From an uncultured Bacilli bacterium (lineage in GTDB: Bacteria > Bacillota_I > Bacilli_A > RF39 > UBA660), in the NCBI GenBank assembly GCA_934168005.1, contig CAKPMN010000003.1, positions 1 through 64,000 on the forward strand: 64,000 bases of DNA, read 5' to 3'. This document shows positions 45,880 to 55,487 of the stretch, one piece after another. The notes beneath the pieces were generated by a model, which saw only the letters and a program-made list of their open reading frames with translations, made no database searches and was not told where the DNA came from. Within the stretch, counting starts at the first letter, position 1; each line of letters begins with the position of its first letter. Both the position numbers and the translations under genes were made by a program.

Positions 45880-46365
45880 ATGGACAAGTTTCCAAAAAGA
45901 AGAAAAGATAGAGATAACCCATATGCTTTAGGGTTTAATACAAATACTAACATGTATACAGTTACTTTTTTAGATTCATTTAAAGTATCACAAACTATTG
46001 AAATAACAAAAGAAATGTATTTAGAATTTAATAAGTTTGAACTAGAAGATTTATCATATATGAATAAATTTGACAGACATATTGAACATTTAGAACAAAC
46101 AGAAGAATCAATTTATAACAGGACTTTAAGATCAAATGATGATATATGTGATTTAATATTCAATGATATTCTATCTAAAGAACTAAAAAAAGAAATAAAC
46201 AATTTACCTGATATTCAAAAAAGAAGAGTTAAAATGTATTTTTTTGATAGTCTTACATTAAAAAAAATTTCTGAAATAGAAGGCTGTTCTATTAGATCTG
46301 TAAAATACAGTGTTGATATAGCTATTGATAAATTAGCAAAAAAATTAAAAAAATATAAATTTTAG
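45880..46365 (+). CDS. Phage-type sigma-70 region-4 regulator of the island
   Basis: This 161-residue protein is of the phage/mobile-element type of sigma-70 family proteins. The N-terminus (RDNPYALGFNTNTNMYTVTFLDS) and the ELEDLSYMNKFDRHIEHLEQ segment are typical of these, and the C-terminus is a region 4 helix-turn-helix (LTLKKISEIEGCSIRSVKYS then IDKLAKKLKK). A clear region 2 is not seen, so it may act as a transcription activator rather than a full sigma factor. It is the first gene of the island; a bipartite motif follows it directly. Confidence 0.78.
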   Translation: MDKFPKRRKDRDNPYALGFNTNTNMYTVTFLDSFKVSQTIEITKEMYLEFNKFELEDLSYMNKFDRHIEHLEQTEESIYNRTLRSNDDICDLIFNDILSKELKKEINNLPDIQKRRVKMYFFDSLTLKKISEIEGCSIRSVKYSVDIAIDKLAKKLKKYKF

Positions 46366-46437
46366 ACTTCAAAAAATTGATTTGTGTGAGGAATATGTTG
46401 AAGAAGATAATCTTCTTCGCATATTCCTTATTTTTTT
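46366..46437 (+). repeat. Bipartite island motif, copy A, fused to a terminator hairpin
   Basis: ACTTCAAAAAAT (46366-46377), 9 bases, TGAGGAATAT (46387-46396), 2 bases, TGAAGA at 46399. Copy B at 56835 has the same blocks at identical spacing. Here AGGAATATG (46389-46397) pairs with CATATTCCT (46420-46428) around an inner GAAGAAGAT/ATCTTCTTC stem, then T residues, so the copy can also terminate the sigma transcript. The space 46438-46595 up to the Rhs gene has no further recognisable signal. Confidence 0.75.
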
Positions 46438-46595
46438 GAGGTAAAGTTCTTTGACAATTAAATAAATTTGATTGAATGTGTTTTTTTACTATGTATGTAA
46501 GTAAACTTATTGCGATAAAAAATATTAAATTATTTTAAATAATATAGTAGAGAATTTGTTGAATTTTATTTTAAATTAATGAATGGAGGTAAAAG

Positions 46596-49500
46596 GTGAA
46601 AGAAATAGAGTTAAAAAGTTTAAGAAAAGAAAGGGAAAAACATTTTTTAAGAGAAGATGGTCTTATTGTTGCTAAAATGTATGATGATGATATTCATTAT
46701 AAAAATGGCAATGAATATATAGAAATTGATAATACTTTAATAAAAGAAAAAGGTTATTATTATAATAAAGATAACTCATATAAGGTATATTTTCCAGAAG
46801 TCAGTGATAAAGTTTTGATGAGAACGGAAAATAATAATCATTATATCTGTTACACATTACAAGATTCTAATATAGTTGAAGCAAAGATAGATGTAAACGG
46901 TTCAAAATTGTATAAAGATATTAAATATATAAATATTTTAAATGGTATTGATTTTGAATATAATGTTATGCCAAAAAAAGTTAAAGAAAATATTATTATT
47001 AATAACAAGGAATCTGTTGTTGATAGCATTAATTTTTTGCTTGACACAGATTTAGATTTAATTTTAAATAATGATTCTAGCATTGATGCAAAGTATGATG
47101 GAAAAACAGTTTTTAAAATAGAATCACCTTATATTATTGGAAAAAATGGACAAATGTTAAATAGTGTTTCATATAGACTTATAAAAAATGATACACATTA
47201 TATTTTAAAGTTACTCTTAAATAAAGAAGAAATACTTAAAAGTACTATAGATTATCCTATTATAATTGATCCAACAATAACAAATTATGGAAGTAGCAAT
47301 AGTGTATATGATGTTTATATTTATGAAGGAGACTCAAATTCTGATAGAAATAGTCAATCATTTTTAAAAGTTGGTGTAGAAAAGATAGATAATCAGTATA
47401 TTACTAATAGAACTTTGTTAAAGTTTGATTTACCTAAAATATCAACTGGAAGCCAAATTATATATGCAGAGTTAACCTTAATAGGGTATCCAATAGTACC
47501 TTATTCTTATGATAGTTCGATTGTTAATGTACATCAATTAACTCAAGATTGGGATGAGACGACTGCTGATTGGAATTCAATGAATGATAAATTTAATTCT
47601 AGAATAGAAGGATCTTTTGAAAGCTCAAGAAGTGGTGTATCTAGTGATAATAATTTAATAACTTATCTGTCTGGATGTGAACTCACAGGATTGGTAAAAA
47701 AATGGTATACAGATACTCCAAATTATGGCATTATGTTGAAGTTAAACAAAGAAGTTTACACAACTGATGTCATTCCAATGTTTTATTCTAAAAATAATAC
47801 TGTAAATGGAGCAAATCCTAAACCAATTTTAACGATTATTTATAGAAATCAAAATGGTATAGAAAACTATATGAATTATAAAGAGCAATTATTTATGCAG
47901 GGAAAAAGCTATTTGAATACGTATAATGGAAATTTAACTAGTATTTTTGAAATTGGTTCTACTAAAACTGGAAAATTGCCAATAAATTTAAACATTGTAT
48001 ATAATACTAATGATGTTATTTTAAATAAAAATTTAGGTTATGGAGTGGGATGTAATTTAAGTTTAAATCAAATCATAAAAGAAACAATTATTGATGAAAC
48101 TAATTATTTGGAGTATATGGACGAAGACGGTACTCTTCATTATTTTAGAATGATTGATAATGTTTATAAAGATGAAGATGGTCTTGATATGATTATAGAT
48201 AAAAAAGACAATGAATGCATTTTAAAAGATAAAAATAATAATAAAATGTATTTTACAAGGAATGATTCTCTTTATTATTTGACTAAGTTAGAAGATGTAA
48301 GTAATAATGTTACAAGTATTATGTATGATGAAAATGTACGTATTAGTAAGATTATTGATCCATCTTTGTTTGAAATTAATTTATCATATAGTGATAATAA
48401 AATTGTTATCACTAGTCCTAAAGATTTAGTTTCTTTAAATTATAATAATAATAGACTTGTTTCTTTAATTACGAAGAGTGGTATAACATCATTTGAATAT
48501 AACAATAATGGACTAATTTCTGGAATTATAGATGAGAATGGGAAGCGAATAGAGTATGAATATTATGATATATTTCCATATAGAGTTAAAAAAGTAAGTG
48601 AAATAGGATTAGAAAATACAAGTGGTAATTATTTTAGTTTAACTTATAATTTTAATTCAACTACGATAATTGATTACAAAAATAATGCCGAAACAATTAC
48701 TTTTAACAATTATGGTAATGTTGCATCTATTACAACTTTAAAAGAACATAATGATATTTTAGATGCTTATGGTAAATGTGTAGAATATGGTGATGATAAC
48801 TATAGTGATGGAAGTACTTATATTCCTACAAAAAATAAATTATTAAATTCTGATATTTCATGTAAATATGTAAAAAATTATTTATCAAATTCTAGTTTTG
48901 AAGAATCTAATATTTTGTTTTCTAAAACTAATGATGTAGTTTTATCAATATCTAGTGATGATTCGGTTTCCGGATTTAAAAGTTTAAAAGCAGTATCGTC
49001 TTCATCTAATCAGATAATTTATCAGGATATTGTAGTTCCAAAGGGCGATTATTATACGTTTAGTTTATATATAAAGAATTCTAGTATGGCAAAAATCTCT
49101 ATATGCTATACAGATGAAAATAATCAAATACAGGAAAAACTTGAACAAATTATAATAAACAATTCTTTTGAGAGATATGATACAACTATTTATTATCCAA
49201 ATAGTGCAACTAGTGATTTAACAATTAAAGTCATTTTAGAAGACGCTGGACTATATTATATTGATGATATTCAATTGGAAAAGGGCGAGGTAGCAAATTT
49301 TTACAATCTATTAGATAACTCTGATTTTTCAAAAGGTTTAGATGGTTGGCAATTGACGGCAGAAGATAGAGAAACTTTTGAAAGTATTAATACTTCTGAT
49401 ATTTTTTCTAAAGTAATTTTAGAAAAAGGAATAACAGCCTTAAAAATAGATATGAATCCAGCAAATTCTACAAGTATAGCTAAAACATTTAATGTAAAAG

Positions 49501-52500
49501 GAAAGGCAGGAGATAAATATGCTATTTCATTTTGGTACAAAAATGAAGGTTATCCAGCTTATGATACGGAAGGGTCACCTATTTCAAATAACGTTATTAT
49601 AAGTTTTTATTATTCAGATAATGAAAATGGGCATGGAATAGCTCCTTCAAAAGGATTTAATCCTAATGAAAATGAATGGCAATATTTTGTGACTAATTTT
49701 CAATCAGAACAAGATTTTGAATCTATGACTTTAAATTTTTTTCAATATAATAATGCTAATGCTTTATATATTACAAATATTTGTTTATTTAAAGATGTTA
49801 GAAATATAAATTATGAATACGATGATGCAGGAAATTTGACAAGTGTAAATGATTTAACAAATAAAACTACTTCATTTGATCATAATAGCAATAATGAGCT
49901 TGTTAAGATGACGGACCCTAAAGGGAATAATTTAACTTATGAATATAATAGAGATATAACTAGTCAAGTTATAAATGGTATTAGTGAGACAGGAATTTTA
50001 AATAAATTTTTTTATGATGTAAATAATAATCCTATTCGTAACACAATTTCTAAATTAGATTCTTCAAATACAACTAAAAAAAAGTATTATAAAATTAAAA
50101 TATATGGGACAAATAAATATATCAGATGTACTCCGACAGGTATTGTAATTACTGAAGATGATTCACCTCTTAATAAATGGCGTACTAAAGAGGAAAAAGA
50201 ATGGGAAAAATTAAGCCATTGTGTATTAGAGAGTTTGTATTTGAATGCAGATGATAATCATGCATTTTTAAGTGGATTATATTGCTATATAAATTTTCAT
50301 CCAAATAGTGATCATACTTATTTAATGGAAATATCAAATATTGGATTGTATTTAAAGTTTGATGGTACAAATATTGTTGTTTCTCAATTAGAAGATAATA
50401 TAGATCCCTTTAAATTCTATATAGAAACATATGATGATCTATTTATTGAAAATGATGCTACATATTCTGCAAGTGGAAAAGTAATTACTAGTACAAAAGA
50501 TTCTCTTCTTCATAAAACAATTTATAATATAGATGAAGAGACTGGACTTACTAATTCCATTACTGATCCAAATGGAACAGTAACTTCATATACATACAAT
50601 GATAAAGATGAATTAGTTTCAATTACAATGAAAGATAAATCTGTAACATATTCATATAATAATCAAAATTTACTTGATAAAATTAATCAAGGAGCAAAAG
50701 AATATGCATTTGTTTATGATAATTTCTTTAATACTAAACAGATAAAATTAAATAATATTGTTTTAGTAACAAATAATTATGAAGAAAATAATGGTAATCT
50801 ATCTTCTAGTACATATGGTAATAATCAAGCAATCTCATTTGAGTATGATAATTTCGATAGACTTATTAAAAAAGTAAAATCTGACGATATTTATCAATAT
50901 AAATATGACAGTAATGGGTCATTAACGAAGGTATTATCTAATAATGATATTATTAAATATACATATGATATGGCTAAAAGAGTTAGAGAATATAGATGCA
51001 ATGATTTTAGAGTCAAGTATACATATGATTCAAATGGCAACGTAGTTTTAAAAAAATATATTTTAAACGCAATAGAACATGAAATAGAACATACTTTAAA
51101 TGATGAAGATGAAGTAATTAAAACTATGTTTGATAGTTCAGAACTTAACTATAAATATGATGATTTAGAACGATTAAAATCTATTTCAGGAATTATAGAT
51201 GAAGAATATTCTTATGTAACAAATGGAAAAAGAACATCTATGCTAATAAAAACAAATGGAAATTATTCATATATCTATAATCGTTTAAATAATATAACTC
51301 ATATTTATAACGATGGTGTATTGGAACATAGATATTATTATGATGAATATTCACAACTTATTAAAGAACATGATTATATACAAAATCAAACTATAACTTA
51401 TACATATAATAGTTCAGGTAACTTATTATCTAAAAAAATATATGTGTTAAATACAACAGCTTTAATTAATGAAAATACATATGAATACACAAATACTAAT
51501 TGGGAAGATCAATTAACTAAATTTAATAATACAGCCATTACATATGATGAAATAGGCAATCCATTAACAATTGGTGATACACATCTAACATGGATTAATG
51601 GTAGACAACTAAATAAATATCAAGATTCTGATTATACAATCAATTATAAATATAATGATAATGGGATTAGAACTAAAAAAATAGTTAACAACGTTGAAGT
51701 AAATTATCATTTAGAAGGATCTAAAATAATTTTTGAACAACGTGGTGATAATGTGTTATACTATATGTATAGTGAAGCTGATGAGCTAATAGGATTTGAA
51801 TATAATAGTATACCTTACTATTATTTGAAAAATAATCAAAATGATATTATAGGAATAATTGATGCCAATAAAAATGTATTAGCAAAATATACATACGATT
51901 CTTGGGGAAAAATTATTTCTATAAAAGATAATAATAATACTGAAATAACATCAAATACTCACATAGCAAATATAAACTCATTTAGATATAGAAGTTATTA
52001 CTATGATTCAGAAACTAAACTATATTATTTAAATAGTAGATATTATAATCCAGAATGGGGAAGATTTATAAATGCAGATGGAACAATAGGAGCAAATGAA
52101 GATATCTTATCTTATAACTTATATATTTATGTAAGTAATAATCCAGTTAATAATGTTGATATAGATGGACATTTTGCATTAACAATGTTTTCTAATATGA
52201 TATATACAGCAATTGTGGTAGTAACAGCGATAGTGGTTAGTAAAACTATAAGCAATACTTTATCTGGTACAAGCTTAGCTTTTCCGACGCGAAAACGACT
52301 TGAAATGCCAGATTTGACAAAGGTCAAATCTAAAGCTGAAGCCAAATCAAAAACAAAATCTAAGGTTACTTCTAAAGTTGCCGCTGTTTCAAAAGCTAAA
52401 GAAGATGTTACTAAGAAAGATGTAACTAAACCTTGTACGCGTGCTAAATTAGTAAAAAATGATGTTAAAAGATATGGCGAAAGACTTAGTGTTGAAGAGA

Positions 52501-52691
52501 CAGCTAATATTGTTATGAGAGGGAATGATGTAATGTGTGATACCGAACTTGATGTTTTAGCAGTTGGAGTTAGTCTTCCTTTTGGATTTACTAAAAATAG
52601 TGCTGAAAAACATGGAGAAAGTGGCACATATTATTATCATTATCATCCAGTAGGAGTCTCAAGTCGTCCACATATTTGGTTTTATAGTTAA
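46596..52691 (+). CDS. Giant DNRLRE/Rhs-repeat polymorphic toxin-like protein
   Basis: This 2031-residue protein starts with GTG after a GGAGGT site. Order: N-terminal beta-rich region without signal peptide (1-225); DNRLRE domain (about 229-425); beta-rich/YD region; two carbohydrate-binding-like modules (about 763-905, 903-1060); YD repeats; a lectin-like insertion (about 1160-1310); many Rhs/YD repeats (about 1320-1830) ending in the Rhs core with YYDSETKLYYLNSRYYNP, GRFINADG and DIDG. After that come a membrane helix (about 1864-1890), a Lys/Ser-rich linker and a C-terminal tip with YHYHP and HIWF. The Rhs shell normally encloses a C-terminal toxin; the toxin activity here is not identified. 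Confidence 0.9.
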   Translation: MKEIELKSLRKEREKHFLREDGLIVAKMYDDDIHYKNGNEYIEIDNTLIKEKGYYYNKDNSYKVYFPEVSDKVLMRTENNNHYICYTLQDSNIVEAKIDVNGSKLYKDIKYINILNGIDFEYNVMPKKVKENIIINNKESVVDSINFLLDTDLDLILNNDSSIDAKYDGKTVFKIESPYIIGKNGQMLNSVSYRLIKNDTHYILKLLLNKEEILKSTIDYPIIIDPTITNYGSSNSVYDVYIYEGDSNSDRNSQSFLKVGVEKIDNQYITNRTLLKFDLPKISTGSQIIYAELTLIGYPIVPYSYDSSIVNVHQLTQDWDETTADWNSMNDKFNSRIEGSFESSRSGVSSDNNLITYLSGCELTGLVKKWYTDTPNYGIMLKLNKEVYTTDVIPMFYSKNNTVNGANPKPILTIIYRNQNGIENYMNYKEQLFMQGKSYLNTYNGNLTSIFEIGSTKTGKLPINLNIVYNTNDVILNKNLGYGVGCNLSLNQIIKETIIDETNYLEYMDEDGTLHYFRMIDNVYKDEDGLDMIIDKKDNECILKDKNNNKMYFTRNDSLYYLTKLEDVSNNVTSIMYDENVRISKIIDPSLFEINLSYSDNKIVITSPKDLVSLNYNNNRLVSLITKSGITSFEYNNNGLISGIIDENGKRIEYEYYDIFPYRVKKVSEIGLENTSGNYFSLTYNFNSTTIIDYKNNAETITFNNYGNVASITTLKEHNDILDAYGKCVEYGDDNYSDGSTYIPTKNKLLNSDISCKYVKNYLSNSSFEESNILFSKTNDVVLSISSDDSVSGFKSLKAVSSSSNQIIYQDIVVPKGDYYTFSLYIKNSSMAKISICYTDENNQIQEKLEQIIINNSFERYDTTIYYPNSATSDLTIKVILEDAGLYYIDDIQLEKGEVANFYNLLDNSDFSKGLDGWQLTAEDRETFESINTSDIFSKVILEKGITALKIDMNPANSTSIAKTFNVKGKAGDKYAISFWYKNEGYPAYDTEGSPISNNVIISFYYSDNENGHGIAPSKGFNPNENEWQYFVTNFQSEQDFESMTLNFFQYNNANALYITNICLFKDVRNINYEYDDAGNLTSVNDLTNKTTSFDHNSNNELVKMTDPKGNNLTYEYNRDITSQVINGISETGILNKFFYDVNNNPIRNTISKLDSSNTTKKKYYKIKIYGTNKYIRCTPTGIVITEDDSPLNKWRTKEEKEWEKLSHCVLESLYLNADDNHAFLSGLYCYINFHPNSDHTYLMEISNIGLYLKFDGTNIVVSQLEDNIDPFKFYIETYDDLFIENDATYSASGKVITSTKDSLLHKTIYNIDEETGLTNSITDPNGTVTSYTYNDKDELVSITMKDKSVTYSYNNQNLLDKINQGAKEYAFVYDNFFNTKQIKLNNIVLVTNNYEENNGNLSSSTYGNNQAISFEYDNFDRLIKKVKSDDIYQYKYDSNGSLTKVLSNNDIIKYTYDMAKRVREYRCNDFRVKYTYDSNGNVVLKKYILNAIEHEIEHTLNDEDEVIKTMFDSSELNYKYDDLERLKSISGIIDEEYSYVTNGKRTSMLIKTNGNYSYIYNRLNNITHIYNDGVLEHRYYYDEYSQLIKEHDYIQNQTITYTYNSSGNLLSKKIYVLNTTALINENTYEYTNTNWEDQLTKFNNTAITYDEIGNPLTIGDTHLTWINGRQLNKYQDSDYTINYKYNDNGIRTKKIVNNVEVNYHLEGSKIIFEQRGDNVLYYMYSEADELIGFEYNSIPYYYLKNNQNDIIGIIDANKNVLAKYTYDSWGKIISIKDNNNTEITSNTHIANINSFRYRSYYYDSETKLYYLNSRYYNPEWGRFINADGTIGANEDILSYNLYIYVSNNPVNNVDIDGHFALTMFSNMIYTAIVVVTAIVVSKTISNTLSGTSLAFPTRKRLEMPDLTKVKSKAEAKSKTKSKVTSKVAAVSKAKEDVTKKDVTKPCTRAKLVKNDVKRYGERLSVEETANIVMRGNDVMCDTELDVLAVGVSLPFGFTKNSAEKHGESGTYYYHYHPVGVSSRPHIWFYS
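51864..52555 (+). repeat. Left homology arm, copy 1 (Rhs 3' end)
   Basis: These 692 bases recur nearly identically at 53805-54496 (constant offset 1941). They encode the last Rhs core repeats, the membrane helix and the linker. Only a few mismatches were seen, mostly at the two ends. Beyond 52555 the copies diverge into different tips. Confidence 0.93.
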
Positions 52692-52707
52692 TAGAGGAGA
52701 AAAAAAT

Positions 52708-53427
52708 ATGTTAGTGAAAAATATATCTGTTAATAGCTTTATTTTGCTATTAAAATATGCATTTGAGACATGCAACTATATCTCATTATTTGAACATTAT
52801 TATAATGATCGTTGTGGAGAAGATATTAGAAATTTAATACTAGAAGAAGAAAATTTAAACAGGAAAGAATTTTTTCAGAAATATGTATTTGATGATATAT
52901 CTAATATATGTAAATTATATGAAGATAATAAAAAAATTCAATTTCTTGTGAAACCGTTTTATGAACAAATTAGTTTTAAAGAATTTTCAATAGAGAAAGT
53001 TACAAATATGTATATAAAAAGAGCTATTGAGAATTATTTTTATAAATATAATATAAGAAACTTTTTGTATCAGCATTTTTGTTGCATTAAATGTGTGAAA
53101 AATGTATACCCTGAGCTTACAAGAGGAATTGAGCCATATGGAATAACTTATTATTTAAGTATTGATAATAAAACGAAAAATTCGTTATTAGATAAAAAAA
53201 ATATCTGGGATTGGAAATATCCATACAGCTTAGAAGATCTTTGCTTTTTAAGAAATAATCAATATTGGCTTAAATCCGTTGCTCATGAAAAAATATGCAA
53301 TATTTATTGTGAATCAGAGGAAGAATATGAATATTTGAAGTCTATAGGTATTGAATTTTATGATAATAAATACGTACCTATATCTGAAATAGAGAAAAAG
53401 GAATTGATAGTAGCTGGATTAAATTAA
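52708..53427 (+). CDS. Putative immunity protein for the active Rhs tip
   Basis: No named family. The 239-residue protein follows the Rhs gene by 16 bases, as immunity genes do. It shares its first residues (MLVKN) and its last 60 residues (LRNNQYWLKSVAHEKICNIY and onward) with the protein at 54654, whereas the middle 170 residues diverge strongly, just as the toxin tips diverge. No signal peptide or membrane helix: a cytoplasmic antitoxin is likely. Immunity function is inferred from position and pattern. Confidence 0.7.
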   Translation: MLVKNISVNSFILLLKYAFETCNYISLFEHYYNDRCGEDIRNLILEEENLNRKEFFQKYVFDDISNICKLYEDNKKIQFLVKPFYEQISFKEFSIEKVTNMYIKRAIENYFYKYNIRNFLYQHFCCIKCVKNVYPELTRGIEPYGITYYLSIDNKTKNSLLDKKNIWDWKYPYSLEDLCFLRNNQYWLKSVAHEKICNIYCESEEEYEYLKSIGIEFYDNKYVPISEIEKKELIVAGLN

Positions 53428-53446
53428 TAGTTACTTTGGAAAATAT
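53246..53446 (+). repeat. Right homology arm, copy 1
   Basis: About 200 bases covering the end of the first immunity gene and some bases after its stop recur at about 55192-55392 (offset 1946), with few mismatches. Confidence 0.85.
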
Positions 53447-53449
53447 AGT

Positions 53450-53806
53450 ATGATCAAGAAAATTAATGTAAATTGGAAAAGAATAGTATTATTGATTATA
53501 ATCATACTTATAGCTTATCTTTTGTTTTTTAGTAAATTAAGAATGATGTGGTTACCTGAAGGAGAATATATTGAGAGTGTTACTTCTCCTAATGGTAAAT
53601 ATACGTTAAGGTCTTATAAATATAGTGGTGGAGCTACAACAGATTGGCATTTAAGAGTAGAAGTAGTGGAAAATGAAACTAGAAAATCATTTAATATATA
53701 TTATAAGTATCATGAATACGATTCAGATATGAAATGGATTGATAATGAAAATGTTATAATTAATGATCGGAAAATGAACATTCATAAAGACTATGTTTTA
53801 GAATGA
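53450..53806 (+). CDS. DUF5412-type membrane protein within the toxin cassette
   Basis: This 118-residue protein has an N-terminal membrane helix (about residues 11-29). The outer part has ESVTSPNGKYTLRSYKYSGG, WHLRVEVVENETR and DNENVIINDRKMN, a pattern seen in DUF5412 proteins that often sit beside polymorphic toxins and may be immunity proteins. Its TGA stop overlaps the first bases of the duplicated Rhs end. Function is inferred from company only. Confidence 0.6.
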   Translation: MIKKINVNWKRIVLLIIIILIAYLLFFSKLRMMWLPEGEYIESVTSPNGKYTLRSYKYSGGATTDWHLRVEVVENETRKSFNIYYKYHEYDSDMKWIDNENVIINDRKMNIHKDYVLE

Positions 53807-54496
53807 CAATAAAGATGTATTAGCAAACTATACATACGATTCTTGGGGAAAAATTATTTCTATAAAAGATAATAATAATACTGAAATAACATCAAATACT
53901 CACATAGCAAATATAAACTCATTTAGATATAGAAGTTATTACTATGATTCAGAAACTAAACTATATTATTTAAATAGTAGATATTATAATCCAGAATGGG
54001 GAAGATTTATAAATGCAGATGGAACAATAGGAGCAAATGAAGATATCTTATCTTATAACTTATATATTTATGTAAGTAATAATCCAGTTAATAATGTTGA
54101 TATAGATGGACATTTTGCATTAACAATGTTTTCTAATATGATATATACAGCAATTGTGGTAGTAACAGCGATAGTGGTTAGTAAAACTATAAGCAATACT
54201 TTATCTGGTACAAGCTTAGCTTTTCCGACGCGAAAACGACTTGAAATGCCAGATTTGACAAAGGTCAAATCTAAAGCTGAAGCCAAATCAAAAACAAAAT
54301 CTAAGGTTACTTCTAAAGTTGCCGCTGTTTCAAAAGCTAAAGAAGATGTTACTAAGAAAGATGTAACTAAACCTTGTACGCGTGCTAAATTAGTAAAAAA
54401 TGATGTTAAAAGATATGGCGAAAGACTTAGTGTTGAAGAGACAGCTAATATTGTTATGAGAGGGAATGATGTAATGTGTGATACTGAACTTGATGT
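53805..54496 (+). repeat. Left homology arm, copy 2 (promoterless Rhs end)
   Basis: Second copy of 51864-52555. It lacks everything upstream of the last Rhs repeats, so it can only be expressed after recombination with copy 1 or by accidental initiation. Confidence 0.93.
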
Positions 54497-54638
54497 ATGG
54501 CTTGTTGGAAATGAAATAAATGGTGGCATATACTATGACGGTAAACATAGGGAATTACCTAATTACTATTTTCATTATCATCCAAATATTTGGAACTCTT
54601 CGAATGGTGAACATCCACACATATGGTATTTAAATTAG
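53805..54638 (+). pseudogene. Orphan Rhs C-terminal cassette with an alternative tip
   Basis: The reading frame continues from the repeated Rhs core through the same helix and linker and then into a different tip containing YYFHYHP and HPHIWYLN. A methionine at 54126 could start a 170-residue piece, but no Shine-Dalgarno precedes it. The frame is intact to its stop, which suggests a silent cassette kept for exchange rather than a decayed relic. The tip keeps the HYHP and HIW residues of the active tip, suggesting the same fold with changed surface. Confidence 0.85.
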
Positions 54639-54653
54639 AAAAGAGATGAAAAA

Positions 54654-55373
54654 ATGCTTGTAAAAAATTTTTCTAAAGATAGTTTTATTAAATTGAAAAA
54701 ATATGCTATTGACAGAAGCAATTATATTTCTTTCTTTATTCAATATAACCGTTGTCATGAGTGTAGTGCTTCGATAATTCAAACTATTCTTGAAATAGAA
54801 AAAAATGATGAAAACTCATTTTTTAAAACCTATACAATAGATGACATTTCAAATTTGAGTGAAAAATATAAGAATATTTATAAGATTAAAAAAATAGTTG
54901 AAATGTATTTGAAAAATTATATTAAAAATGATATTTGCATTGAAAAAGTTACTGAAAGTTACATCTATATAGCACTTACTGACGCATTTTATAAGTATTA
55001 TTCAAAAGAAAATTTAAAAAATTATATGAGTGAGTTAGTATATGAAGAAAAACAATTTTATGGGCAAAATAATTATTTGTTTGGAATAACTTATTATTTC
55101 AAGAATACAGGAAAAGTAAAGAAAGATATTTTGGAAAGTGATAAGATTTTATGGGAATGGATTTTTCCGTATTGTCAGGAAAATATTTGTTTTTTAAGAA
55201 ATAATCAATATTGGCTTAAATCAGTTGCTCATGAAAAAATATGCAATATTTATTGCGAATCAGAGGAAGAATATGAATATCTGAAGTCTATAGGTATTGA
55301 ATTTTATGAAGATAAATATGTACCTATATCTGAAATAGAGAGAAAAGAATTGATGGTAGCTGGATTAGATTAA
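54654..55373 (+). CDS. Putative immunity protein for the orphan tip
   Basis: This 239-residue paralogue of the protein at 52708 has the same length, the same N-terminal MLVKN and an almost identical last 60 residues, with a divergent middle (for example CHECSASIIQTILEIEKN). It follows the orphan cassette by 15 bases with a GAGATG-type site. It may be expressed even when its toxin is silent, giving protection against sibling toxins. No signal peptide. Function is inferred from arrangement. Confidence 0.7.
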   Translation: MLVKNFSKDSFIKLKKYAIDRSNYISFFIQYNRCHECSASIIQTILEIEKNDENSFFKTYTIDDISNLSEKYKNIYKIKKIVEMYLKNYIKNDICIEKVTESYIYIALTDAFYKYYSKENLKNYMSELVYEEKQFYGQNNYLFGITYYFKNTGKVKKDILESDKILWEWIFPYCQENICFLRNNQYWLKSVAHEKICNIYCESEEEYEYLKSIGIEFYEDKYVPISEIERKELMVAGLD

Positions 55374-55392
55374 TAGTTACTTAGAAAAATAT
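55192..55392 (+). repeat. Right homology arm, copy 2
   Basis: Second copy of the immunity-gene 3' end (see 53246-53446). Together with the left arms it frames each [tip + immunity N-part] unit. Confidence 0.85.
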
Positions 55393-55439
55393 AATATAAA
55401 AATAATTATATGTTAAAATTATTTTGTAAAACATTCTGA

Positions 55440-55475
55440 AGAGATTCTAAAAAAATAGAATTTCTTTTTATATAG
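55440..55475 (+). terminator. Probable terminator before the lysis genes
   Basis: AGATTCTA pairs with TAGAATTTCT around an A-rich loop, followed by T residues, upstream of the GAGGAG site of the next gene. It may separate the immunity and lysis transcripts. Confidence 0.55.
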
Positions 55476-55487
55476 AGGAGAGTTAAA

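Noticed and set aside
45666..45911. 81-codon frame starting at TTG before the island regulator
   Set aside because: It has no ribosome site, runs through a near-perfect terminator hairpin and through the Shine-Dalgarno hairpin, and ends inside the regulator gene; more likely untranslated leader.
52127..52627. Long frame on the minus strand under the Rhs 3' end, repeated at 54068-54529
   Set aside because: Both are shadows of the duplicated Rhs end; the frame is open on both strands because of the Lys/Ser/Ala-rich linker and appears twice only because the DNA is duplicated.
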